Position numbers and translations under genes: made by a program. Below the pieces are notes generated by a model. It worked only from the letters and a program-made list of their open reading frames with translations. It had not been told where the DNA came from and did not search any database. A stretch of 64,000 nucleotides of DNA from Rhizobium ruizarguesonis (lineage in GTDB: Bacteria > Pseudomonadota > Alphaproteobacteria > Rhizobiales > Rhizobiaceae): the NCBI RefSeq assembly GCF_012349115.1, contig NZ_PQIG01000046.1:93496-157495 (forward strand). Direction: 5' to 3'. The first letter of the stretch is position 1, and the number at the start of each line of letters is the position of its first letter. This document shows, piece after piece, positions 17,721 through 26,127 of this stretch.

Positions 17721-18272
17721 CTAGGCGTCGGAAACACGCGACATCCACCCGGTCGCAGCCGCCCAACGGTCCGCACGGCGAATAATCTGCCAAAGGTGAT
17801 CCTCTTTGCCTGTAGTGTAAGCCACCCGGTCGTTTTGGAACCGCGGAGCCAGTCTGCGCTTCAGGTCGACGTACGGTTCGTGCTCCTCGACATGGATGCG
17901 CATATAGTCTCGAAACAGCAGCGGCCACTGCTCGTGCCAACTCCCTAGACGCCGGACATGAATATGTGTCCGTTCCTGGCCTGGGCTCTCCCGAAAATAT
18001 CGCTTTGCCAGCTCCGGATTGGAAGATCGCCAAACATAACCAATGGCTTTCAAGGGTTCGATCAGGCTGTCCAAAGGGTCAAAGTCAACGACCGATACTT
18101 GAATGTCGATGATCGGCTTGGCCGCGAGGCCGTTAATGGCAGTCGATCCGATATGATCGATGCGCTTCGCGCGAGCACCGAGCGCGGTGCGGATCACGGC
18201 CGCCATCACGCGGAATTTCTCCGCCCATTCGGCAGACCAGTCACATATCTCGATCGGCTCATTCGATTTCAC
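17721..18272 (-). CDS. GrpB family protein (UPF0157)
   Basis: GrpB/UPF0157 nucleotidyltransferase-fold protein of uncertain function. Diagnostic stretch: RIDHIGSTAINGLAAKPIID, followed by IQVSVVDFDPLD; HIHVRRLGSWHEQWPLLFRD is also family-typical. The frame is open to an ATG at 18389, but the extra 39 residues do not resemble the family. GTG 18272 (VKSNEPIEICDW) gives 183 aa, the normal size, so it is preferred with moderate certainty. It sits upstream of the nucleotidyltransferase gene and may be co-transcribed with it. Confidence 0.8.
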   Translation of the reverse strand: MKSNEPIEICDWSAEWAEKFRVMAAVIRTALGARAKRIDHIGSTAINGLAAKPIIDIQVSVVDFDPLDSLIEPLKAIGYVWRSSNPELAKRYFRESPGQERTHIHVRRLGSWHEQWPLLFRDYMRIHVEEHEPYVDLKRRLAPRFQNDRVAYTTGKEDHLWQIIRRADRWAAATGWMSRVSDA

Positions 18273-18671
18273 TGGCTGCTTCAACGATACAATAGAACGG
18301 CTAACCAATGGTCGTGCCAAAAACTTTGTTGGCTCGGGTTCAAAGAGGCGGACGGTCGCGACGCGAGATCGACCAAGCTGCGGCCACATAGGCAGCGGTC
18401 CGCAGGTCTTTCCTCGACATCGGATTTGTCTCTCGCAGCATCAACGATGATCCATCAACCATCCGGACGCAAGCCTTGCTGTCACCCAAGATTGAGACGA
18501 GCCCGATGCAGCTTGGGGCGCTCCGATTCGACGTCGTAGAGCGCCCACTCCTTTTCAGCGGCATGCCTTCACACCCCGTCACTCCGGGTAACCAATCGTC
18601 AATTACGATTTTGGAATACACGCGTATATTACCCCTCGGGGATAGCGATCCCTGACCTGAGGTCGACGACA

Positions 18672-18938
18672 ATGGACTGGGACGCAACGTCTGCATTCAC
18701 ACCCGTTGGGCTGGCTCTGCGCGGTCAGCCAGCTCATAGGATCGTACGCACCCTCCGCGACGCCGCATATATGCTGCTCAAGGACTGGCCTTCCGATGAC
18801 GGCGAAGAATATGTCACTGCGGTGAAGGCTTGCGTCGACGTGATCAGTGGTCAGATCGCTCCGGAGCAATTTTGGGACGCGTTTCTGCGTGCGGCCGATG
18901 AGGCAGGTATCGCCGCGCTGACTGTCGTTCAGCGATGA
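18672..18938 (+). CDS. DUF982 domain-containing protein
   Basis: 88 aa. The DUF982 pattern is clear: RIVRTLRDAAYMLLKDWPSD, then AVKACVDVISGQIAPEQFWDAFLRAADEAGI. This family is almost confined to rhizobia and relatives, usually as many small paralogues of unknown role. GAGG lies upstream of ATG 18672. It is a single gene in the decay zone. The preceding 282 bp (18390-18671) hold no convincing gene. Confidence 0.8.
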   Translation: MDWDATSAFTPVGLALRGQPAHRIVRTLRDAAYMLLKDWPSDDGEEYVTAVKACVDVISGQIAPEQFWDAFLRAADEAGIAALTVVQR

Positions 18939-19081
18939 CAACGAGTAAAAGTAGCGGGTGCAGGGCCCCAATTGATGCCTATGGCACGCTCAACGTCGCT
19001 CTGGTGCGCCTCGGCATTCTCAATGGTAGGCCTGCGAAATCCGCTTATGGGCGCACCCGAGAGCGGATGGTTCACCACGCT

Positions 19082-19112
19082 CAGCCGATGCACAGGTGTC
19101 AAGATCACGCGA
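19082..19112. repeat. 31-bp direct repeat, copy 1
   Basis: Starts CAGCCGATGCACAGGTGTCA and matches 20359-20389 with a single mismatch (A at 19102, C at 20379). Read on the minus strand it encodes RVILTPVHRL; the other copy encodes RVIVTPVHRL just after a start codon. The most likely origin is duplicated gene 5'-end fragments or recombination scars. Confidence 0.75.
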
Positions 19113-19388
19113 TAGGATAACTCCCCGGAACCCGAGCGCAATCAGTGACCAGACCATCCATTGATGTTGACCGCCGACCTTGACGCCTCTGCTCCAAAAA
19201 ACAAAAGTTCGGCGACGTAGCCTGGGAAAGCTCGGTGGCCAATGCTGGGCTCGTGGGTTGGCCGCCTATCTGGAACAATTGCAAGGGCCACGAGTTGATG
19301 GTTCAGTCGGGCGTAAGCGTAATCGGAGCGCGGCGCTCTCCCCATCCCTCGGGTATCCGAGGTTGCTTCCAGCCTTCGAGCTGTGACG

Positions 19389-19413
19389 CGGGGTTCGAAT
19401 CCCTGCCCCGACC
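19389..19413 (+). pseudogene. tRNA 3'-end fragment (T arm plus acceptor strand)
   Basis: CGGGG-TTCGAAT-CCCTG folds as a standard T arm (5-bp stem with one G-U, loop TTCGAAT) and is followed by CCCCGAC as acceptor strand and a discriminator base. The bases after it read CCCAA, not CCA. No cloverleaf can be completed upstream: GTCGGGC at 19307-19313 pairs six of seven acceptor bases, but the D and anticodon arms fail. It is read as a tRNA remnant, with a terminator-like hairpin 18 bp downstream. Confidence 0.45.
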
Positions 19414-19431
19414 CCCAATTTCGATATCAAC

Positions 19432-19467
19432 GAACACAGCCCGGCGACTTCTCGTCGGGCTGTGTTC
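19432..19467 (+). terminator. Long stem-loop downstream of tRNA remnant
   Basis: Arms of 16 bp (19432-19447 and 19452-19467; GAACACAGCCCGGCGA with TCGTCGGGCTGTGTTC, one G-U pair) around a CTTC tetraloop. There is no U tract. Position and strength match the stable hairpins that follow tRNA genes. A relic of the original tRNA transcription unit is the simplest reading. Confidence 0.65.
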
Positions 19468-19719
19468 CAAGTCGCGGCGATCTTCAGTCAATCGTGTAAA
19501 CGGCGGCCTGTCCTGGCGCTCGCGCAAGGCCTTGTACGAGGCGTGTCGCAGGTTCCCATCGTGTGCGAGGCGCGGTACTCAATCTCGGCGATGCAATGGT
19601 TCAATCGAGCTGATCGAGAGTGGTTGCCCCCCGGAACAAGGATTTCTTAAACGGGTTTTCCTAGCAGTGACTCGGTCAGGTCGAGGTGAGCTAACCGGGT
19701 TTCCGGTAGAGGCACGCTC

Positions 19720-19986
19720 ATGGTCGAGGACAGAAATATCATACGAAAGCGAAAATGGCTTGCCACGGTGCGGGGTATTGTCACGCATAGCGTCGGCGGC
19801 CCTGAAGTAGAACATGCTCCATGTGATATGCTGCTTGGCAACGCCATTCTTCGTGTCGCCAGGTTGGATCAGTCTGTTTGCAGCACGGCGGCTGCGACAG
19901 TCACACTGGACGGCATCGAGCTTGATTGCGAAGATTGCAGGCGGCTCGCCCTGAAATACGGAGACAGTCTCGAAGTTCGCGAGTAA
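19720..19986 (+). CDS. Small hypothetical protein
   Basis: 88 aa, family not recognised. The second half (AAATVTLDGIELDCEDCRRL, then ALKYGDSLEV) looks protein-like and contains a CxxC. GAGG lies 8 bp before ATG 19720. A longer minus-strand frame (19579-20067) overlaps but has poor composition (Arg/Ser rich). Since the region is decayed, this may be a fragment. Confidence 0.42.
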   Translation: MVEDRNIIRKRKWLATVRGIVTHSVGGPEVEHAPCDMLLGNAILRVARLDQSVCSTAAATVTLDGIELDCEDCRRLALKYGDSLEVRE

Positions 19987-20392
19987 CGACCTCTCGCAGT
20001 GTTCGTCTCGATTGGTGCTGGGCTTTCCAGTCCACCTCTTGCACAAGTGCGACGACTGCCGCCACAATCCCAGCAGGTAGGAGCAACCTCACCAACGCCC
20101 TGAGGTATGGAGTTGCTGCCAACGTGACGAACGATCGAAGTAATCCATGATGAACGGCTGTCTCCCAATCTCCACCACTTTCGGTGTCGCCAGATAGCTA
20201 TCCGCTCAACCTGAACCCGGGGTAAAAATGCCGTCCTCAAATTTTAATTGCGCGTTCGGCATCGCCGACCAGAGGCGCTCTCCACGCACAACTGTCCCAA
20301 ATTAACCCATTCTTTAGCATTCGATTGCATGCGCTGGCTGCGATGCTACCGTCGCCTACAGCCGATGCACAGGTGTCACGATCACGCGACCC
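19987..20392. other. Intergenic stretch with repeat copy 2
   Basis: About 400 bp with only shadow frames. It holds the second copy of the 31-bp repeat (20359-20389) near its right end. On the minus strand a 14-codon start (MPMGRVIVTPVHRL) is followed by a stop, consistent with a truncated gene 5' end. Confidence 0.4.
20359..20389. repeat. 31-bp direct repeat, copy 2
   Basis: Second copy of the sequence at 19082-19112, one mismatch, same orientation, 1277 bp apart. On the minus strand it directly follows ATG codons (MPMGRVIVTPVHRL, then TAG). Confidence 0.75.
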
Positions 20393-21190
20393 ATGGGCAT
20401 GAACTTCAGCCGCCAAAGGACTCCCGTCGAAGGAAGCCAAGGCAAAGAAATGTCGGAATCGCCGAAATCCAGGAACACGGGACGGCTCCCTCCTCTTCAC
20501 CGCTCGATGATCGCGGAGGCACGATCCGACAGGAGCCACGCGCGGGCCTCGGTTTCCGCCGATGGAGCGTCGATCAGCATAGCTGTTCTCGTCGGCCGTA
20601 ACGGCGTTGGCAAAACTCGACTGCTCAAGGCTATGGTGGACGGTCTTGTCCGCGATGAAGAGCAGTTGGAAGACCATTATGATCCGCGGTACCCCAGTAG
20701 GCGGCGTCTTGGTCTTTTCCTCCGTTCCCACCGACCCCTTCCCTCGTTCGATAGCCGCTTGGAAGGGCATCGACTATGAGTATTTTCCTATCAACGCTGT
20801 TGTCGATGAGGACGATGACCCACTGTTAGTCGCACTGGTAGCATGTGAATTCGAGAAGCGCCGCTTCGACCTTGGAGAGGATCTTGTCGCAAGAAGGACT
20901 CGATGTTGAGATCGCCGAGTGTGGTTCGGCATGCCATTCGCCGCTCCGACCGGCGTCAAAGCTGACCCGCTTCTTGCCTCTCAGGCCGGTAGAAAGTCCA
21001 ACAGCCCGCAAGGGGCGGCAAAAACTGGCTCATCGCCCGTCTCGAATGCGCCATGTGGGACGGCTCCGGGTTGGCAGGATGTTTTTGACTTTTGCATGCT
21101 GCTGGCCGGAGGTGCCGTACTTAGATCGTCAGCAGCCGCAGCGGCAACTTCGCGTTGTCCCCGGTCGCCTTACTGAAAGGGCTTTCGGCT
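20393..21190 (+). pseudogene. Degenerate AAA/ABC-type ATPase gene
   Basis: The first frame contains a clean Walker A, VLVGRNGVGKTRLLKAMVDG (about 20582-20641), as in OLD/RecF-like ATPases. After DHYDPRYP the sense shifts frame: GGVLVFSSVPTDPFPRSIAA and GIDYEYFPINAVVDEDDDPL are in the next frame (20607-20909), then ERILSQEGLDVEIAE and NWLIARLECAMWDG in further frames to about 21085. At least three frameshifts and no Walker B show that the gene is dead. It may have belonged to a defence or repair ATPase, but too little remains to say. Confidence 0.55.
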
Positions 21191-21310
21191 GAGGGTACAG
21201 CCACGAAAGCTTCGTTAGAACTTCACGAAAACTGAGGCTGCAGTGCCTGCGCGCCTTCGACGTGGTAAGATATCCGGCTCGCTTACGAGATCGAAAGGGT
21301 GGGCAGGGAC

Positions 21311-23482
21311 ATGGAGAGGCGGCTCACCGCTATACTTTCCGCCGATGTGGTTGGCTATAGCCGCCTCATGGGAGAGGATGAGGGCGGCACACTGGAGCGG
21401 TTGAAGGCATGTCGCAGGAACTTGGTCGATCCCGCCATTGCGGAGTTTCACGGCCGCATCATCAAGCTCATGGGCGATGGTGCACTGGTTGAGTTCGCGA
21501 GCGTGGTAGACGCGGTCCAATGTGCCGCGATCATCCAACGGAAAATGGCCAGCCACGACCCGAACACCTCCGACGAAAAGAGAATTCAGTTTCGCATCGG
21601 CGTCAACCTTGGCGACATCATTGTCGAAGGCGATGACATCTACGGCGACGGCGTCAACATAGCCGCGCGCCTGGAGGGTCTAGCCCAGCCGGGCGGAATC
21701 TGCATATCCGGCACCGCTTTCGACCACGCGGTGCACAAGGCCGATGTCGGCTTTTCATCTCTCGGTGAGCAGAGGCTGAAGAACATTGCCGATCCGGTTC
21801 GCGCCTATAGTGTTCTGCTCGACCCCTCCCAGGCGGGCAAGGTCGTCGCGGCCCCTCGGGCCGGACGTCGGGCTATGATCCTGACAACACTCGCAACGCT
21901 CATAATCGCGGCCATCTTGATTGTCGTCGTATGGCAACGGCCGTTTGCACCGCAACGCCCATCGATCGCGGTGCTGCCATTCACAAATTTGAGTGGCGAC
22001 CCAAGCCAAGACTATTTTACCGATGGCATCACCGACAACCTGATCTCCGATCTCGCCAGACTTTCTGACCTTGACGTCATCTCCCAGAATTCGGTGTTTG
22101 CCTACAAGGGCAAACCCCACGTTTTGGCCGACATCAAACGCGATCTCGGCGTGCGCTTTGTCGTTGAGGGCAGCGTGCAGCGGACCGGCGATCAAATCCG
22201 CGTCACTGCGCAATTGATGGATGCGGCAAGCGGCGACCATCTGTGGGCCTCTCGATTTAGTCGCGGCGCGGCGGATGTTTTTGCTGTGCAGGACGAGATG
22301 AGCCAGCAGATCGCCGAAGCGCTCGGCCTGAGGTTGACTCGGTCCGAGACTAAGCGGATTGCCCGTCCGCCGACCGCCAATCTCGAGGCGTACGACTACT
22401 ACCTGCGTGCCGAGCAAGCGGCGCGCACCGGCCGCCGTTCCCAAATGCTGGAGGCACTGGCGCTCTTTGACAAGGCGGAGGCGCTCGACCCCAGTTTTGC
22501 AGAGGCCTTCGCGGCCGACGCGCGCGCTACCGCCTATGTCTGGCAAAGCGTCTACGACGATGTTCTCCAGAGCGCCTTGGCGCGAAAACAGGCCTACGAC
22601 AAGGCAAGTCGCGCTCTGGCCCTCGACCCCGACCTTTCATCGCCGTACGCCGTTCTTGCCATCATCCAGGGCGTCGACCGCCGCTACGAGCAGGCGATCG
22701 CCTCGGCGCAGCAGGCAGTGTCGCTCGGCCCCACCGACGCCGAAGCCTATATGGCGCTCGCATACGTTCAGTTGATCTCGGGCAATCATGCCGAAGCCGC
22801 TGCGGCCGTCGAGACGGCGCTGAGGTACGACCCGACCTTATCGGCTATCGACCGATATACTGCCGGCCTGGTTTTTTATCTGCAGCGCGACTACGCGAAG
22901 GCGCTCGCCAATTTCGAACGCGCGCGCGACAGTTCTCCAGATAACGGCGGGTTCGTCATTCCCCTCGCCATGGCCTATGTCCGAGCCGGCCGCCTTGAGG
23001 ATGCCCGTGCGGCTGTCGCCGAAGGAAATCGCCTTCTCGCGGGGCTCGATTGCCTGGCGGGTTGGCGTATGGGCTATGCCCACTTCCGCAACGAGCAGGA
23101 TTTGGCGTTTATCCTCGATGCGCTGCGCGAGGCCGGCCTGCCGGAATGGCCCTTCGGTTTCAAGGGCGACGACAACGATCGGCTGAAGGGTGACGAAATC
23201 GCGAGCACCGTCATGGGCAAACTCCTGCAGGGCAAGACCGAACCCTTGGGAAGCCCGGCACTCATGCAAATCGGCTTCGATGGCAAGTCGGCATTCCGCT
23301 CGGCGACGCAGATGATGACCGAGACGGTTTCCGTCGATGGCGACCTGCTCTGCGAACAGAGTGAAAACGCGTTTGGTCGAGCCGATTGTGGCCCGGTCTA
23401 CAGACGTGCAAACTCGCCCGATAAAACCAACTATGCTTACGTGAACTCGAGCAAGGTCTTCTATTTCTCGCCCGTCAAATAG
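21311..23482 (+). CDS. Class III adenylate/guanylate cyclase with TPR domain
   Basis: 723 aa. The catalytic domain (about residues 1-170) has both metal aspartates (ILSADVVGYSRLM and KLMGDGALVEF) and the transition-state pair in NIAARLEGL, so it should be active. A single membrane segment follows at about 190-210 (MILTTLATLIIAAILIVVVW). Then comes a TolB-like region (RPSIAVLPFTNLSGDP, about 215-330) and TPR repeats (about 350-600). Rhizobia have dozens of such cyclases with unknown signals. ATG 21311 is chosen (MERRLTAILSADVV); an in-frame GTG at 21299 adds four residues. It ends 11 bp from the convergent YHS gene. Confidence 0.92.
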   Translation: MERRLTAILSADVVGYSRLMGEDEGGTLERLKACRRNLVDPAIAEFHGRIIKLMGDGALVEFASVVDAVQCAAIIQRKMASHDPNTSDEKRIQFRIGVNLGDIIVEGDDIYGDGVNIAARLEGLAQPGGICISGTAFDHAVHKADVGFSSLGEQRLKNIADPVRAYSVLLDPSQAGKVVAAPRAGRRAMILTTLATLIIAAILIVVVWQRPFAPQRPSIAVLPFTNLSGDPSQDYFTDGITDNLISDLARLSDLDVISQNSVFAYKGKPHVLADIKRDLGVRFVVEGSVQRTGDQIRVTAQLMDAASGDHLWASRFSRGAADVFAVQDEMSQQIAEALGLRLTRSETKRIARPPTANLEAYDYYLRAEQAARTGRRSQMLEALALFDKAEALDPSFAEAFAADARATAYVWQSVYDDVLQSALARKQAYDKASRALALDPDLSSPYAVLAIIQGVDRRYEQAIASAQQAVSLGPTDAEAYMALAYVQLISGNHAEAAAAVETALRYDPTLSAIDRYTAGLVFYLQRDYAKALANFERARDSSPDNGGFVIPLAMAYVRAGRLEDARAAVAEGNRLLAGLDCLAGWRMGYAHFRNEQDLAFILDALREAGLPEWPFGFKGDDNDRLKGDEIASTVMGKLLQGKTEPLGSPALMQIGFDGKSAFRSATQMMTETVSVDGDLLCEQSENAFGRADCGPVYRRANSPDKTNYAYVNSSKVFYFSPVK

Positions 23483-23493
23483 ACACGTTGCGG

Positions 23494-24003
23494 TCAGTGA
23501 TACTGATCCAGTTCGAGATCGGCTGCGACCTTCGGCCACTTGCTATCTGCCTGAGGAACGGCGTCCGCCGCATGGGCGGCGAACCATTCCGCATCGCCCT
23601 TGTCGTAAATCAGGTAAAGCTTGCCGTCGATGATCTTGAATGCTTCTGGATCGTTATTGAGGGTGACCGATCCGTTCCCTACCTCGCCCGCGCAGTAGCC
23701 GCCGTACTGAGGGGCATATTTGAGCGGCTCACTCATGAACATTTCACGGTGTTTGGCATTGGCGAAATGCCACGGCGTCCCCAGCCATTCGTAGGAGAAT
23801 TCCTCGGAGCCTTTCACTGCTTTGCCTTCGGTGAAATAGGCGACCGTGTCGTATCCCATGATCGCTACACCGCCGAAGTACCCCGTGTTTACCGAGTCGT
23901 CGGCAAATGCCGACGATCCGCCGATAGCCGCTGCCACAGCCAAACCGAACACCGCCACAGAGCGACCAATCGCTCGTGCACCGCTTCTGGTCACTACATC
24001 CAT
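23494..24003 (-). CDS. Secreted YHS domain-containing protein
   Basis: 169 aa. N-terminal Sec signal peptide (SVAVFGLAVAAAIGGSSAFA, cut near residue 34). The YHS fold follows: GYDTVAYFTEGKAVKGSEEF, then EWLGTPWHFANAKHREMF and YAPQYGGYCAGEV. YHS proteins are suspected metal-binding periplasmic proteins; biochemical roles are unknown. ATG 24003 follows AGGAGGCGGAG. The frame is open to 24090, but that extension overlaps the ankyrin gene. It is the second gene of a pair with the ankyrin protein, 13 bp apart. Confidence 0.88.
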   Translation of the reverse strand: MDVVTRSGARAIGRSVAVFGLAVAAAIGGSSAFADDSVNTGYFGGVAIMGYDTVAYFTEGKAVKGSEEFSYEWLGTPWHFANAKHREMFMSEPLKYAPQYGGYCAGEVGNGSVTLNNDPEAFKIIDGKLYLIYDKGDAEWFAAHAADAVPQADSKWPKVAADLELDQYH

Positions 24004-24016
24004 CTCCGCCTCCTGT

Positions 24017-24610
24017 TTAATCGTGGATTTCCATGCACTTCGCATAATCTTGGTCGCCCAGGAAGCTCGCCGGCGGGCAGGTCGCGCCATGCCGCTTGAA
24101 CAGCCGGACGATGTCAGTGTTGCGCTTCAAGAATGCCCGCGTGATCGGCGTGTAGCCGTGAACCTCCACATGACCGACGTCGGCCCCCTCAGCGAGCAGA
24201 AACGTGGCGAGAGCGACGTGATTTTCCTCGCCGGCCACCATCAGCGGGGTCACACCCGCTTTATTGGCTGCGTCATCGAGCGTCGCGCCGTGGGCGAGCA
24301 GCAGTCTGCTGATCGGCACGCTGCCGGAAAAGGCGGCAGCATGAAGCGGCGTAAAGCCACCGGAGTTACGCGCCATGACGTCAGCACCTTTGCCGATCAA
24401 CAATTCGGCTACGGCGAAGTGGTCTGCGAGCGAGGCGTTTATGAGAGGTGTTGCCTGATCGCGGGCCCGGCTGTTCACACTGACACCCGAGGCCAAAGCC
24501 TGCTCGACGGCTGTGCGATCTCCAGCCGCAACGGCATCGAACAAGGGTTCCCCCGCGGCCGCCATTGTCGCCGCGAAAATCAACACAGCCGATGCAAGCA
24601 GCCGGCGCAT
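24017..24610 (-). CDS. Secreted ankyrin-repeat protein
   Basis: 197 aa. Signal peptide MRRLLASAVLIFAATMAAAG, cut near residue 19. About five ankyrin repeats follow, for example GFTPLHAAAFSGSVPISRLL and GVTPLMVAGEENHVALATFL. The C-terminus has two cysteines (TCPP and KCME) that could form a disulfide. It is first in a two-gene operon with the YHS protein, so the two may interact in the periplasm. Ankyrins bind proteins; the partner is inferred from context. Confidence 0.87.
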   Translation of the reverse strand: MRRLLASAVLIFAATMAAAGEPLFDAVAAGDRTAVEQALASGVSVNSRARDQATPLINASLADHFAVAELLIGKGADVMARNSGGFTPLHAAAFSGSVPISRLLLAHGATLDDAANKAGVTPLMVAGEENHVALATFLLAEGADVGHVEVHGYTPITRAFLKRNTDIVRLFKRHGATCPPASFLGDQDYAKCMEIHD

Positions 24611-25090
24611 AGTTTCACCTTAGCGATTTCTAATACAAATAGCACAACGCCAGGACTTTGGATAGGCAATGGGCGCTGGTAGAGGCGCTGCGATGGCATG
24701 GCGCGAGGACACCCGCCGGCTATCGAATGACGAGAAGTTTCTTCCATGCAGTGCAGCACGACGGCAATCTTGGGAGCGAAAGGTCGCCATCCACGGTTTC
24801 GTTGCTGAAGTAGCGGACAACTACTCGTGTTCACCGCTGCCCAAGCCCAGGGTCGAAACGCAGGACTCATAAGAAGCCTTGATCACTTCACGAAGGATCG
24901 AGCCATGGCGCTGTACAAACATGGACAGGCCTGGACGCTCCATCGGTGTGTCGGCCCCGTGTCCGGTCATGGTCATGCCGGCCTCAATGGCACGGTGAGT
25001 GTCCTCTTTCGGGCCCGAAGCGGCCAACTCCTATGCCAGGACATACCTTACTCGGCTATCGTGAAGCCGGAATGCGAACAACAGGCAAGG
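24611..25090. other. Intergenic stretch, no confident gene
   Basis: 480 bp. It should contain the promoter of the ankyrin-YHS pair at its left end. A TTG-led minus-strand frame (24821-25027, 68 codons) has plausible composition (FVQRHGSILREVIKASYESC) but no ribosome site at a proper distance. The frame of the downstream GNAT gene is open back to 24827, but without family similarity. Confidence 0.4.
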
Positions 25091-25627
25091 ATGATCGCAG
25101 TGACAGGTTTCGAAATGCGGGCGACCTCCAACGCAGCAACGCGCAAAACTGCGCGGTTATCTTTGAGACTGCCAGAAGCCCAGGATATCAATTTCACTGC
25201 CGACCTCTTCTCAAGAAAGGAACTCGTCGCGCATCGTCCCGATCCTCACCCAGACGCACCAGAAGAGAGCGCCGCTCGCCTTGCGCGAGACATGGCCCAT
25301 TGGAAAGATCACGGCTTCGGGCGATGGACAGCGTTAGCTGATGGAAATCTAGTCGGCTTCGGCGGAGTCACGGTCTCAAAGGAATTTGATGGCCTCAACC
25401 TCTCGTACCACCTTCACCCTGATTACTGGGGGCATGGCTTTGCCACAGAGTTGGTGACGGAAGCGGTGCGATTTGCATTCGAAGATGTCGGCATTCGTCG
25501 CGTTATCGGGCTGGTACGCCCTGCCAACCCAGCCGCTCGACGAGTTTTGGAGAGATGCGGCTTCTCGTTCGAACGAGAGGTTATGCTGCACGGCGCTCCG
25601 ACTAATTTGTATGTCCGAGAACGATGA
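25091..25627 (+). CDS. GNAT family N-acetyltransferase (RimJ/RimL type)
   Basis: 178 aa from ATG 25091; ATG 25115 (MRATSNAATRKTARLSLRLP) is an equal alternative. The acetyl-CoA binding fold is visible in SYHLHPDYWGHGFATELVTE (motif A), followed by GLVRPANPAARRVLERCGF. This Acetyltransf_3 group acts on amino-terminal or small amine substrates; the target is unknown. The open frame extends to 24827, but the upstream part is unlike the family. Confidence 0.85.
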   Translation: MIAVTGFEMRATSNAATRKTARLSLRLPEAQDINFTADLFSRKELVAHRPDPHPDAPEESAARLARDMAHWKDHGFGRWTALADGNLVGFGGVTVSKEFDGLNLSYHLHPDYWGHGFATELVTEAVRFAFEDVGIRRVIGLVRPANPAARRVLERCGFSFEREVMLHGAPTNLYVRER

Positions 25628-25731
25628 CCGGTATTGTGCGATCCGGCGGAGGGTGTAGTCGCATGTCGGCCGAAAACGCCCACCCAACGATGGGCAGCGA
25701 GTGCGACTGACACGAACCCCAGCCGGCAGAT

Positions 25732-26127
25732 TTACCCGACCGTCGAGACAGCGTGCACCTTCATGTCATCTCGAACTTCATAGAATTTGTCCCCATCGAT
25801 ATAGATAGAGTGGCAATTTGGCTTCTCGCCTTTTCCGTTCGAGCAAGCTTTGCCGTCCTTGAAGGTGAGCTTGATTTTCACGTCCATCATTTTGCCGTCG
25901 ACGTTAGCCTTACCCGTGATCGTGCCCTTCTTCCAACTCCATACGAGATCGGCGGTCACGGGCTTCTCCAGATCGAAAATCTCGACTTTCACATGCTTGC
26001 CATCAGCAAAGGCTTTGAACTCTTCCATCGTGACCTTTTTGGCACCCGCTGGAAGGTCCACGGCATATGCGTTTATACCTGATAGTAAGAACGCCAGTGC
26101 ACCAATGCTTGAAAGAATCTTTCTCAT
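25732..26127 (-). CDS. Small secreted hypothetical protein
   Basis: 131 aa. Signal peptide MRKILSSIGALAFLLSGINA, cut after AYA near residue 22. The mature beta-rich domain (VTADLVWSWKKGTITGKANV, DVKIKLTFKDGKACSNGKGE) has two cysteines in ACSNGKGEKPNC that may pair. The family is not recognised; it resembles small rhizobial periplasmic proteins with a lipocalin-like strand pattern. ATG 26127 starts the signal peptide; the frame is open to 26208. Confidence 0.75.
   Translation of the reverse strand: MRKILSSIGALAFLLSGINAYAVDLPAGAKKVTMEEFKAFADGKHVKVEIFDLEKPVTADLVWSWKKGTITGKANVDGKMMDVKIKLTFKDGKACSNGKGEKPNCHSIYIDGDKFYEVRDDMKVHAVSTVG

Larger units (their letters stand above)
18939..19719. other. 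Intergenic stretch with tRNA 3'-end fragment and repeat
   Basis: 780 bp without an intact gene. It carries one copy of a 31-bp repeat (19082-19112), a tRNA-like 3' end (19389-19413) and a long hairpin (19432-19467), each listed separately. A minus-strand frame at 18929-19141 includes SYRVILTPVHRLSVVNHPLS and may be the 5' part of a lost gene. The rest shows nothing recognisable. Confidence 0.45.

Noticed and set aside
18340..18696. 118-codon minus-strand ORF next to DUF982
   Set aside because: Ser/Arg-rich with no pattern and overlaps the DUF982 start region; another frame looks equally coding, so it is at best debris.
19305..19470. Two-piece (permuted) tmRNA gene
   Set aside because: A T arm followed by a hairpin could suggest it, but no matching 5' acceptor strand or D-arm follows and no ANDN-type tag reading frame is present.
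24821..25027. 68-codon minus-strand ORF upstream of the GNAT gene
   Set aside because: Composition is plausible, but it needs a TTG start with the ribosome site touching the codon and no family is recognised.
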